Shown here in pieces: positions 56,669 to 64,000 of a DNA stretch of 64,000 nucleotides. A model generated the notes under the pieces. The model saw only the letters and a list, made by a program, of their open reading frames with translations. It ran no database searches and was not told the origin of the DNA. The stretch lies in NCBI RefSeq assembly GCF_000426485.1, contig NZ_AUFL01000018.1:1-64000 (forward strand), in the 5' to 3' direction. The translations under genes were made by a program, and so were the position numbers. The DNA is from Indolivaga capnocytophagoides DSM 22835 (lineage in GTDB: Bacteria > Bacteroidota > Bacteroidia > Bacteroidales > Dysgonomonadaceae). Position 1 is the first letter of the stretch; each line of letters begins with the position of its first letter.

Positions 56669-58561
56669 ATGAGAAAATGGCGTATTGAAGATTCGGAAGA
56701 ATTATACAACATCACTAGTTGGGGTGTTAATTATTTTTCAATCAATGACAAAGGTAATGTCATCGTTACCCCACGTAAAGATGGTGTAGCAGTTGATCTT
56801 AAAGAATTAATAGACGAGTTGCAGTTAAGAGACGTGGCAGCCCCTGTATTAGTTCGTTTTCCGGATATTTTGGATAATCGTATCGAAAAGATTTCGACGT
56901 GCTTTCAGAAAGCATCGAAAGAATACGGTTATCAGGCTCAAAACCATATAATTTACCCCATCAAGGTAAATCAGATGCGCCCCGTCGTGGAAGAATTGGT
57001 CAGTCACGGCAAAAAATTCAATATCGGACTCGAAGCAGGTTCTAAACCTGAACTTCATGCTGTTATTGCAATTAATACCGACCCCGATTCGCTTATCATC
57101 TGCAATGGCTACAAAGATGAAAGCTATATCGAGCTGGCTTTGCTTGCACAGAAAATGGGCAAACGTATTTTCATCGTTGTAGAAAAACTTAACGAGTTAT
57201 CTCTGATTACTAAAATAGCTAAACGCCTGAAAATTGCTCCTAACATTGGTATACGTATCAAACTGGCAAGCAGTGGTAGCGGTAAATGGGAAGAATCAGG
57301 AGGAGACGGCAGTAAGTTCGGATTAAATTCCAGTGAACTGTTAGAAGCTCTGGCTTTTCTCGAAAAAAACAATATGCAGTCGGCTTTACGTCTGATTCAC
57401 TTCCATATAGGTAGTCAAATAACAAAAATACGCCGTATTAAAACAGCTCTACGGGAAGCTTCTCAGTTTTATGTACAATTACACTCGTTAGGCTTTAATG
57501 TTGAATTCGTTGACATTGGCGGAGGATTGGGTATAGATTATGACGGAACTCGTTCTTCTCATAGCGAAAGCAGCGTAAACTACAGTATACAGGAGTATGT
57601 AAATGACTCTATATCGACCATTGTAGATGCAGCCGATAAAAATAATCTGCCTCATCCTAATATTATCACAGAATCAGGACGATCGCTAACAGCACATCAT
57701 TCTATTCTTGTTTTTGAAGTATTGGAAACCGCAGGCTTACCGGAATGGGACGAGAGCCAAGAGGTAACGGAAGAAGACCACGAATTGGTACGTGAATTGT
57801 ATCAGATATGGGACGATCTCAACCAGAGGAGTATGCTCGAAGCATGGCACGACTCACAACAGATAAGAGAAGAAGCCTTAGATTTGTTCAGCTTAGGAAT
57901 GGTAAATCTGAAAACCCGTGCACAAGTAGAGCGACTATACTTCTCTATCGCACGCGAGGTTTGCTTTATGGCAGGACGGATGAAACACGCTCCGGAAGAA
58001 CTGAAACAATTGTCAAAGCTTTTACCTGATAAGTACTTCTGTAATTTTTCGCTATTTCAGTCTTTGCCTGACTCTTGGGCTATTGACCAGATATTTCCGA
58101 TTATACCGATACATCGTCTGGGTGAAAAGCCAGATAAGATGGCTACATTACAAGATGTAACATGCGACTCGGATGGAAAGATAGATAATTTTATCCCTAC
58201 AGGAAATCAATCAGACTATTTGCCGGTACATGCTGTAAAGAAAAATGAACCTTATTATTTGGGTGTTTTCTTAGTAGGAGCTTATCAGGAGATTTTAGGC
58301 GATTTACACAACTTATTCGGAGATACCAATGCTGTCCACGTATCAGTTGACGAATCGGGCTATAAAATAGAGCAAATGATAGATGGAGAAACTGTAGCCG
58401 AAGTATTGGATTATGCTCAGTATAATGCCAAGAAACTGGTTCGTACTGTCGAAACTTGGGTTACCAGCTGTGTGAAACAAGGTTCTATTACTGTTGAAGA
58501 AGGTAAAGAATTTTTATCCAACTACCGTTCAGGCTTGTATGGATATACTTATCTGGAATAA
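56669..58561 (+). CDS. speA: Biosynthetic arginine decarboxylase
   Basis: A 630-residue PLP enzyme of the alanine racemase-fold group making agmatine for polyamines. The PLP lysine lies in IYPIKVNQMRPVVEEL (about residue 99), followed by NIGLEAGSKPEL, HFHIGSQI, and EFVDIGGGLGIDYDG. The C-terminal ACLVGAYQEILGD-like segment and HVSVDESGY are typical. The length is normal. It has an AGAGGAGG sequence 11 nt upstream. Terminates with a bidirectional hairpin. Confidence 0.96.
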   Translation: MRKWRIEDSEELYNITSWGVNYFSINDKGNVIVTPRKDGVAVDLKELIDELQLRDVAAPVLVRFPDILDNRIEKISTCFQKASKEYGYQAQNHIIYPIKVNQMRPVVEELVSHGKKFNIGLEAGSKPELHAVIAINTDPDSLIICNGYKDESYIELALLAQKMGKRIFIVVEKLNELSLITKIAKRLKIAPNIGIRIKLASSGSGKWEESGGDGSKFGLNSSELLEALAFLEKNNMQSALRLIHFHIGSQITKIRRIKTALREASQFYVQLHSLGFNVEFVDIGGGLGIDYDGTRSSHSESSVNYSIQEYVNDSISTIVDAADKNNLPHPNIITESGRSLTAHHSILVFEVLETAGLPEWDESQEVTEEDHELVRELYQIWDDLNQRSMLEAWHDSQQIREEALDLFSLGMVNLKTRAQVERLYFSIAREVCFMAGRMKHAPEELKQLSKLLPDKYFCNFSLFQSLPDSWAIDQIFPIIPIHRLGEKPDKMATLQDVTCDSDGKIDNFIPTGNQSDYLPVHAVKKNEPYYLGVFLVGAYQEILGDLHNLFGDTNAVHVSVDESGYKIEQMIDGETVAEVLDYAQYNAKKLVRTVETWVTSCVKQGSITVEEGKEFLSNYRSGLYGYTYLE

Positions 58562-58572
58562 AATACACTATA

Positions 58573-58606
58573 AAAAAAGGAAAGTTGTAATAAACTTTCC
58601 TTTTTT
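58573..58606. terminator. Bidirectional terminator between speA and the MBL gene
   Basis: Perfect arms AAAAAAGGAAAGTT/AACTTTCCTTTTTT with a 6-nt loop, adjacent to both stop codons. Confidence 0.92.
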
Positions 58607-59367
58607 CATTCTTCTACCTCTATCTCTAAACCATCATACGCTATAGATACTCCTGTGGGCATTTTTTTCTCCATATCGGCATGCAATCCAAAATGATGGC
58701 TCATATGGATAAAATAAGTCTGTCTTGCCCCTATCTGCTCTGCTAAAACTAATGCCTGAGCCACATTCTGATGAGATAAGTGTTCTTCGATCCGCAAGGC
58801 ATTAATGATTAAAACATCCAGATCTTTCAATTTAGAGAGCTCTTCATCAGGTAATGTTTTCAGATCTGTAAGATAAGCCATGCGACCGATCCTATATCCG
58901 AAAATAGGCAATTTGGAATGCATCACCCGGATAGGAGTAATCTCAATATTTCCCAGAAAGAAGGGCTTGTTCTGAATTCTATTCAATATAAGACTGGGAA
59001 TACCCGGATATTTAAACTCCGTAAAACAATAGGGAATCCGCCTCATTATGGCATCTGCAACGTAATCTTCCGCATAAATTTCGATATCCCCAAAACGGCA
59101 AAAAGGACGAAGATCATCTATTCCTCCAACATGGTCATAATGCTCGTGGGTAAGCAAGACACCCTCTATCGGCTCGTAAGCCGTTTGCAACATCTGGTAT
59201 CTGAAATCGGGACCGCAATCAATAAGAATATTCTTCCCATGTGTACGCACTATAGCTGATGCACGTAGCCGCTGATCCCGTTTATCCCTTGACATACAAA
59301 CCTGACACCGACATCCAACTTCGGGGACTCCTGTTGAAGTGCCTGTTCCTAAAAATCGAATCTGCAT
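58606..59367 (-). CDS. Metallo-beta-lactamase fold hydrolase, PhnP-like
   Basis: A 253-residue MBL-fold protein. The metal site THEHYDHVGG (HxHxDH, about residues 74-83) and later His residues in RVMHSKLP and MSHHFG are present. GTGTSTGVPEVGCRCQVC near the N-terminus carries Cys residues typical of PhnP-type phosphodiesterases. Members cleave cyclic phosphates or act on related small diesters. Location is cytosolic. Confidence 0.9.
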   Translation of the reverse strand: MQIRFLGTGTSTGVPEVGCRCQVCMSRDKRDQRLRASAIVRTHGKNILIDCGPDFRYQMLQTAYEPIEGVLLTHEHYDHVGGIDDLRPFCRFGDIEIYAEDYVADAIMRRIPYCFTEFKYPGIPSLILNRIQNKPFFLGNIEITPIRVMHSKLPIFGYRIGRMAYLTDLKTLPDEELSKLKDLDVLIINALRIEEHLSHQNVAQALVLAEQIGARQTYFIHMSHHFGLHADMEKKMPTGVSIAYDGLEIEVEE

Positions 59368-59439
59368 AATATTAATTTCAAAACAAAATGGCTACCTCGT
59401 ATTTCAGAAATAGCCATTCGTTTATTCATATATAAGCTC

Positions 59440-59973
59440 TTAGTATTGTCTTTGAAGAATCCAAAGGTCTTCAAATGGTATACCGTAAGTTTTTCTCAAA
59501 AAATCACTTGACCCTTTGGCTAGATATTTTTCACGAATCGCATTACGACTATTTACAGCAGACGCTTTATCGTCATAGCTGGCAATAATCACACGATACA
59601 TGCCTTGTTCATTCTGAGCCAGGATTATATTATATCCTTCCTGCTCCATTCTGGCTTTCAATGCATCCGCATTTGGCTTAACACTAAGAGATGCTATTAC
59701 AACACTGTAAGCTCTCAAACCTGCTGCATCAGAATCGTAAACAGGTGTAATCTTTTCTGTTCTAACCGCTTCATTTGCCGCATCCGAATTATATGCTGGA
59801 TATGCTGGTTTAGAAGGCTGAGCAGCAGCAGAGTTGCTGGCAGCTTTATTTTCATCCAATTCTCTTTCTTTAGCTGACTCGTATATAGATTTATAAGCAC
59901 TTTGTTTTGGCTTACAAGAACCGAAAGCAACCAACAAAGACAGCATCAAACCGAATCCTAGTAGTTTATTCAT
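59440..59973 (-). CDS. SPOR-domain lipoprotein
   Basis: A 177-residue lipoprotein. The lipobox VAFGSC (Cys20) ends the signal. Residues 24-88 form a flexible Ala- and Pro-rich linker. Residues about 88-160 match a SPOR domain (YSVVIASLSVKPNADALKARMEQEGYNIILAQNEQGMYRVIIASY), which binds denuded septal peptidoglycan. A role at cell division is therefore likely. A -7 box lies just upstream. Confidence 0.9.
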   Translation of the reverse strand: MNKLLGFGLMLSLLVAFGSCKPKQSAYKSIYESAKERELDENKAASNSAAAQPSKPAYPAYNSDAANEAVRTEKITPVYDSDAAGLRAYSVVIASLSVKPNADALKARMEQEGYNIILAQNEQGMYRVIIASYDDKASAVNSRNAIREKYLAKGSSDFLRKTYGIPFEDLWILQRQY

Positions 59974-59998
59974 AATTTCACTGTTAATAGTTATTATA

Positions 59999-60006
59999 CA
60001 AAGATA
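59999..60006 (-). promoter_or_regulatory. Putative -7 box for the SPOR lipoprotein
   Basis: TATCTTTG on the minus strand, 26 nt before the start codon. No consensus -33 box was found. Confidence 0.5.
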
Positions 60007-60059
60007 ATGATTTAGTTTAATTGAAATAACAGACGAATCCTAAAAATAGTTTAAACCTA

Positions 60060-60167
60060 TTCTACTAATATTTATTAAACAGCAATAAGTATTTAATACC
60101 ATATTTTAAAAGACAACTAACTTTTGCTGCTATGCTTAGATGGAAAACAAATAGGTCTGAGACCTTA
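60060..60167 (-). repeat. Dispersed ~95-bp intergenic element, copy H
   Basis: Reverse-oriented: AATAAGTATTTAATACCATA, TTTTGCTGCTATGCTTAGATG and a perfect TAGGTCTGAGACCTTA palindrome (60152-60167). The complement aligns with copies A and B. Confidence 0.65.
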
Positions 60168-60208
60168 AAATAACCAATAAAAGATAAATTTTGATACCTT
60201 TTTCAGTC

Positions 60209-60628
60209 TCAATATTTTCCCAGATAATAGATATTTCCCTGATGTTCGAGTTCCAATACCGAAGCACTATGCTTCCGCACAGTAAATGTACGGGTAAGTC
60301 CTTCCCAATCGAGAGACTCTTCATCATCTTTAGGCTCAAATGAGTCACGGCTTATTTCTATGTCCAGTTTATTGCCCGACTGCGAATAATTACCATAACA
60401 AGAAAACGTCTGAGTTTCCGTTTTTAGCTTTAGATATCTGAAAACATTCTTCTTGAAAGAATAGAAAATCGTATCCACGTCAGTACGTCTTCCATCCGGA
60501 GTTTCGATCTGACGCAATCTCCATTGTCCTTCTATTCCACTTTCCTTATAGTCATCGCCACAAGAAGAAACGGTAAAAAGAAATGACAATAAAAGAACAA
60601 ACACCCCTAATACTTTCAATATTTTCAT
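60209..60628 (-). CDS. Lipocalin-like lipoprotein
   Basis: A 139-residue lipoprotein with lipobox TVSSC (Cys23). GQWRLRQIETPDG, FYSFKKNVFRYLKL, GNYSQSGNKLDIEI and VLELEHQGNIYYL match the lipocalin-like family frequent in Bacteroidota. It lies 7 nt after serS on the same strand, so it is probably co-transcribed. Likely an outer- or inner-membrane-attached small-ligand binding protein; the ligand is unknown. Confidence 0.85.
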   Translation of the reverse strand: MKILKVLGVFVLLLSFLFTVSSCGDDYKESGIEGQWRLRQIETPDGRRTDVDTIFYSFKKNVFRYLKLKTETQTFSCYGNYSQSGNKLDIEISRDSFEPKDDEESLDWEGLTRTFTVRKHSASVLELEHQGNIYYLGKY

Positions 60629-60635
60629 TCTCAGA

Positions 60636-61907
60636 TCAATCTATTATTTCGAAACCCGTATAAGGCACTAAAGCCTTTGGAATATGAATACCATCGGGCT
60701 TTTGATTATTTTCCAATAAAGCGGCAACAATACGGGGCAATGCCAAGGCACTACCATTAAGAGTGTGCACAAGTTGTGTTTTTTTGTCAGATGTACGATA
60801 ACGGCATTTCAGTCTGTTTGCCTGATAGCTTTCAAAATTAGAAACAGAACTTACTTCGAGCCATCTTTTCTGAGCTGCCGAATATACTTCAAAATCATAT
60901 GTAAGGGCAGACGTGAAACTCATATCACCTCCACACAAACGAAGTATACGCCAAGGCAGTTCCAACTCTGTAACCAATGATTCAACATGAGCGATCATCT
61001 CTTTCAATGATTCGTATGAATGCTCAGGTGTATCAATCCTTACAATTTCGACCTTGTCGAACTGATGCAGACGGTTAAGCCCCCTTACATCTTTTCCATA
61101 AGAACCTGCTTCGCGGCGGAAACAAGCCGAATAGGCAGTATTTTTAATAGGAAGCTCTTTTTCTTCCAAAATAGTATCCCTGTAAATATTGGTAACCGGA
61201 ACCTCAGCTGTAGGAATCAAGTAAAGATCGTCTGCTGTAGCATGATACATCTGACCTTCTTTATCGGGCAGCTGTCCTGTACCATAACCCGATGCAGCAT
61301 TCACTACATATGGAGGCTGCACTTCAAGATATCCGGCATCACGTGCTTTATCTAAGAAAAAATTGATCAGGGCACGTTGCAACCGGGCTCCTTTTCCTTT
61401 ATATACAGGAAATCCGGCACCGGAAATCTTAACGCCCAATTCAAAGTCAATCAAATCATACTTTTTAGCCAAGTCCCAGTGAGGCAAAGCGTCTTCACTC
61501 AAACCGGGAGCCTCTCCTCCGGTCTTCACCTCTATATTGTCTTCCGCAGCACGCCCTTCGGGTACGATATCTGCAGGAAGATTAGGCATCAATACCAACA
61601 TTTCCTGTAATTCGCGCTCCGAATCTTTTAGCGTACCTTCCAACATCTGAATACGGACTTTCACTTCCTGAACAAATAAACGCTGGCTTTCGGCTTCCTC
61701 TTTTTTGCCGTCTTTCATTAATGCGCCAATACTTTTAGACTTCGAGTTAACTTCCGACAACAGACCGTCTAATTCCGACTGGGTTTCTTTACGTCTTTTA
61801 TCTTCATCCAAAACTTTGTAAACTAACTCTTTTGCATCAAAATGCTTTTTGGCCAGTTTCAGAATAACCTCTTCAGGGTTATCATTAATTGTCTTCAGTG
61901 TTAACAT
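60636..61907 (-). CDS. serS: Seryl-tRNA synthetase
   Basis: A 423-residue class II synthetase. The N-terminal coiled coil (about residues 30-105) binds the long tRNA-Ser arm. Motif 2 FRREAGSYGKDVRGLNRLHQF and motif 3 GSALALPRIVAALLENNQ are clear. The length is normal. A perfect palindrome lies 15 nt upstream of the start, and a -7 box (complement of CAAAGGTA, 61993-62000) about 90 nt upstream. Confidence 0.97.
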   Translation of the reverse strand: MLTLKTINDNPEEVILKLAKKHFDAKELVYKVLDEDKRRKETQSELDGLLSEVNSKSKSIGALMKDGKKEEAESQRLFVQEVKVRIQMLEGTLKDSERELQEMLVLMPNLPADIVPEGRAAEDNIEVKTGGEAPGLSEDALPHWDLAKKYDLIDFELGVKISGAGFPVYKGKGARLQRALINFFLDKARDAGYLEVQPPYVVNAASGYGTGQLPDKEGQMYHATADDLYLIPTAEVPVTNIYRDTILEEKELPIKNTAYSACFRREAGSYGKDVRGLNRLHQFDKVEIVRIDTPEHSYESLKEMIAHVESLVTELELPWRILRLCGGDMSFTSALTYDFEVYSAAQKRWLEVSSVSNFESYQANRLKCRYRTSDKKTQLVHTLNGSALALPRIVAALLENNQKPDGIHIPKALVPYTGFEIID

Positions 61908-61921
61908 CTTTTCTATAAATT

Positions 61922-61995
61922 AAGGTCTCAGACCTACTTATTGGTTTTATCAACATTATGCACCATTCTGTATATAGTGCTTCTTTACTCCACAA
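61922..61995 (+). repeat. Dispersed ~95-bp intergenic element, copy I
   Basis: A perfect AAGGTCTCAGACCT head (61922-61935), then CTTATTGGTTTTATCAACATT and ATTCTGTATATAGTGCTTC. With copy H it brackets the lipocalin-like and serS genes, palindromes facing inward. Confidence 0.6.
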
Positions 61996-62595
61996 AGGTA
62001 TAAATATTTTAAATCTTTTTTTGATGTATTCTCAGAATAAGTACAAGAATCAGCATATAAAGATATATTTCAATTAACACGTTCATTAATAGAACAGCAA
62101 GAGGCTACACCCCACTCTATCCCCCCTGTGTCTCACATTTCTTTTTTCCAAATTGTTTTTCAACTACTTAACATAAAAAGGTAACAAAAGTCACACGCTT
62201 TGTCTTCACTTTGGGAATGATACTTTTACCCCTCTGGCCACTAAAGGGGATTTAGCAGACACAAGAAAAAACCTCTTCAGGGGTTTGAGGTCATTCTTCA
62301 AAAAGGTTACAAAGGTTTCACCGAAATCACACTTTTTCTTTTGTTACTTTTTCTTTTAAGATTCGAATTATACACATCTGCAAGACTCGATATAAGAACT
62401 TTATGTATAGATAAATTTATTTTGAGTTTTTTTCAGAATATATATTTATTGCTTCCATCTGATATAAGCTACTTTTTTCTTACTTTTACAGGCTTTAATT
62501 TTACCGGACTATGTACATCCGGCTCTTTTCATTTTTAAATCAGTATAAGACAAACACTTGCTCTGATTGTCTTTAAAAACATATAAACTTTTGGG
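61996..62595. other. Long non-coding region before the TPR gene
   Basis: No gene is supported in about 600 nt. Features seen are AAAAAGGTAACAAAAGT at 62175-62190, AAAAAGGTTACAAAGG at 62300-62314 and TTTTGTTACTTTTT at 62339-62352, plus two small stems, CCCCT/AGGGG (62229-62250) and ACCTC/GAGGT around 62271-62291. I found no good promoter for the TPR gene. Confidence 0.45.
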
Positions 62596-63624
62596 ATGCG
62601 GATACTTATATATTTAGTTCTTTTTTTCACTTCTTGTGTCGCATATGCGCAACCGTCTTCGGACAAATTAATCCGCAAAGGGGTCAGTTTACATGACAGA
62701 GGCAGATACAACGATGCCATCAGTTATTATCAACAAGCATTAAAAGCAAATCCGTCCTCGATGTCCGCCACATACGAAATGTCTCTTTCGTACCTGATGC
62801 TTAAAGATTACGACAATGCCCTAAAATATAGCACCAAAGTTATTAACGGTAATTTTAAACCCCTGCTGATAGATGCATATTGTGTAAAAAGTTCGGCTCT
62901 CTCCGAAATGAATAAACAGGATCAGGCAATCAAACTATTGAATGAAGCTCTTGAAAGATGTGGAGATGAATACCTTCTTCATTATAATTTAGGACTAAGT
63001 TATTTTAAAGCAAAAAATCTGAAACTTTCGATATTCCATTTACAGAAAGCAATAGAAATAGACACAACCCACCCGAGTGCATTTTTATTATATGCGTACG
63101 TCCTCAGCGATTCAGAAAGATGGGTGCAAAGTTTTCTTGCATTCCATTTTTTCCTGCTATTGGAACCAAACACCGACCGATCAAAAGATGCTTTTGGCGA
63201 AATGTATGACATTATCTCTCAGAAGATCCCCAACGGATCTACTCTGCTCACACCCGAAGACGGAATAGATCGCCAGAAATTATATGACCAATTACGGAAT
63301 ATACAACCAAAGGTAGATGATCAACGTTTCCAATATGCTTTTTACGAACAAGCATCACGTCAAATATTTTTCACTTTGGGACAAATGCAGGACGACTCAC
63401 GCAAAGGTCTTCTTTGGGACTTTTTCGTTCCCATCTATTCCGAAATATTAGAATCAGGATATTTCGATACCTATTGCCGTTATGTGAGCGTCTCCTATTT
63501 TCCGGTTTCACTCGAATGGTGGAACAACAATACAACCAAAGTAGACGGATTTATATCGTGGTTCGAAGACGGACAAGGCTCAACTGCGGATGACGATGAC
63601 TTCGGTGATGATTCGGATTTATAA
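62596..63624 (+). CDS. Exported tetratricopeptide repeat protein
   Basis: A 342-residue protein with a signal peptide ending at AYAQ (residue 19). Four or so TPR units cover residues 20-165 (SLHDRGRYNDAISYYQQALKANP, SYLMLKDYDNALKYSTKVI, LGLSYFKAKNLKLSIFHLQKAIEID). The rest is helical, ending in an acidic tail DDDDFGDDSD. It is probably a periplasmic scaffold. It is 22 nt upstream of the ECF sigma gene, so both may form one unit. Confidence 0.87.
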   Translation: MRILIYLVLFFTSCVAYAQPSSDKLIRKGVSLHDRGRYNDAISYYQQALKANPSSMSATYEMSLSYLMLKDYDNALKYSTKVINGNFKPLLIDAYCVKSSALSEMNKQDQAIKLLNEALERCGDEYLLHYNLGLSYFKAKNLKLSIFHLQKAIEIDTTHPSAFLLYAYVLSDSERWVQSFLAFHFFLLLEPNTDRSKDAFGEMYDIISQKIPNGSTLLTPEDGIDRQKLYDQLRNIQPKVDDQRFQYAFYEQASRQIFFTLGQMQDDSRKGLLWDFFVPIYSEILESGYFDTYCRYVSVSYFPVSLEWWNNNTTKVDGFISWFEDGQGSTADDDDFGDDSDL

Positions 63625-63646
63625 ATTCTTTTTATAAATTTACGGA

Positions 63647-64000
63647 ATGAATGAAGATGCCGAATACGAACTTATAAAGCGATTACAAAATCCGAATGAG
63701 CAAAAAAGCGCATTTGCAGATCTTGTAAAAACATTCAGCGAACAATTGTATTGGCAAATACGGAAAATGGTATTATCACACGATGACGCCAACGATATCC
63801 TACAAAATACCCTCATAAAAGTTTGGACAAACCTCGATTCTTTCAGGGGGGACTCTAAGCTTGTGACATGGCTATACAGAATAGCAATCAACGAAAGTAT
63901 TACTTTTATCAATAAACAACGGCAACAACAAAATATCCCGTTAGACGATGACGATACATTTTTATTATCGAAACTCGAGGCGGATTCTTATTTCGATGGA
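63647..64000 (+). CDS. ECF-type RNA polymerase sigma factor (partial)
   Basis: The first 118 codons of a sigma-70 family protein cut by the window edge. The frame reads MNEDAEYELIKRLQNP, then HDDANDILQNTLIKVWTNL and FRGDSKLVTWLYRIAINES, the sigma-2 region that binds core polymerase and the -10 DNA. The sigma-4 domain lies outside the window. An anti-sigma gene is often next but cannot be seen. Confidence 0.93.
   Translation, partial: MNEDAEYELIKRLQNPNEQKSAFADLVKTFSEQLYWQIRKMVLSHDDANDILQNTLIKVWTNLDSFRGDSKLVTWLYRIAINESITFINKQRQQQNIPLDDDDTFLLSKLEADSYFDG

Overview
The window is about 64 kb of an AT-rich Bacteroidota chromosome, most likely a Bacteroidales member close to Dysgonomonas. Three things support this: the 5' end of a 16S gene on the minus strand at the left edge, promoters of the Bacteroidota type (TTTG, 19-20 nt, TAnnTTTG), and the gene content (PorU/PorV of the type IX secretion system, stand-alone MnmD, DUF177-rpmF-fabH-era, a Nudix-regulated xylose operon, an EF-G2-like factor). 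I saw no prophage, insertion sequence, CRISPR array or tRNA gene. The genus is an inference; the phylum is firm.

Layout. 1-320: 16S 5' end, leader and rrn promoter. 0.5-3 kb: MBOAT O-acyltransferase with an SGNH-like partner. 3-10 kb (minus): mnmD, ispF, porV, porU, a FAH-family hydrolase. 10.4-14.4 kb (plus): pyrE, an SRPBCC protein, argH, serB. 14.6-21.3 kb (plus): a LysE-type exporter, then Nudix regulator-xylB-xylA-sugar porter, a complete xylose uptake and isomerase pathway. 21.5-24.1 kb (minus): a three-gene envelope-stress-like set and miaB. 24.2-38.9 kb (minus): three paralogous operons of exported surface proteins, interrupted by a peptide transporter, a scrambled pseudogene and the EF-G2-like factor. 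39-44 kb: MarR regulator with a membrane protein, three poorly known genes, udk, DUF4294. 44.3-53.7 kb: MATE exporter, DUF177-rpmF-fabH-era, an M3 peptidase, a ROK kinase, an exported YhcH protein. 54-64 kb: lepA, flavin reductase, speA, an MBL hydrolase, two lipoproteins, serS, a TPR protein and the start of an ECF sigma factor.

Two non-coding systems stand out. First, a short palindrome (AAGGTC-N3-GACCTT) recurs between genes; I found 16 perfect cores and many degenerate ones. It sits either directly against a stop codon or 14-26 nt upstream of a start codon, and in about ten places it heads a longer element of about 95 bp. Second, each of the three surface-protein operons is preceded by the same long leader: an identical promoter with exact 19-nt spacing, a stem-loop whose inner stem differs in sequence but stays complementary in all three copies, a (GA)n tract of 21, 29 or 18 units, and a second hairpin. 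A short ORF runs through the GA tract, so tract length sets its downstream frame. This resembles a contingency (phase-variation) device and is the best candidate here for an undescribed system. Its function is inferred, not shown.
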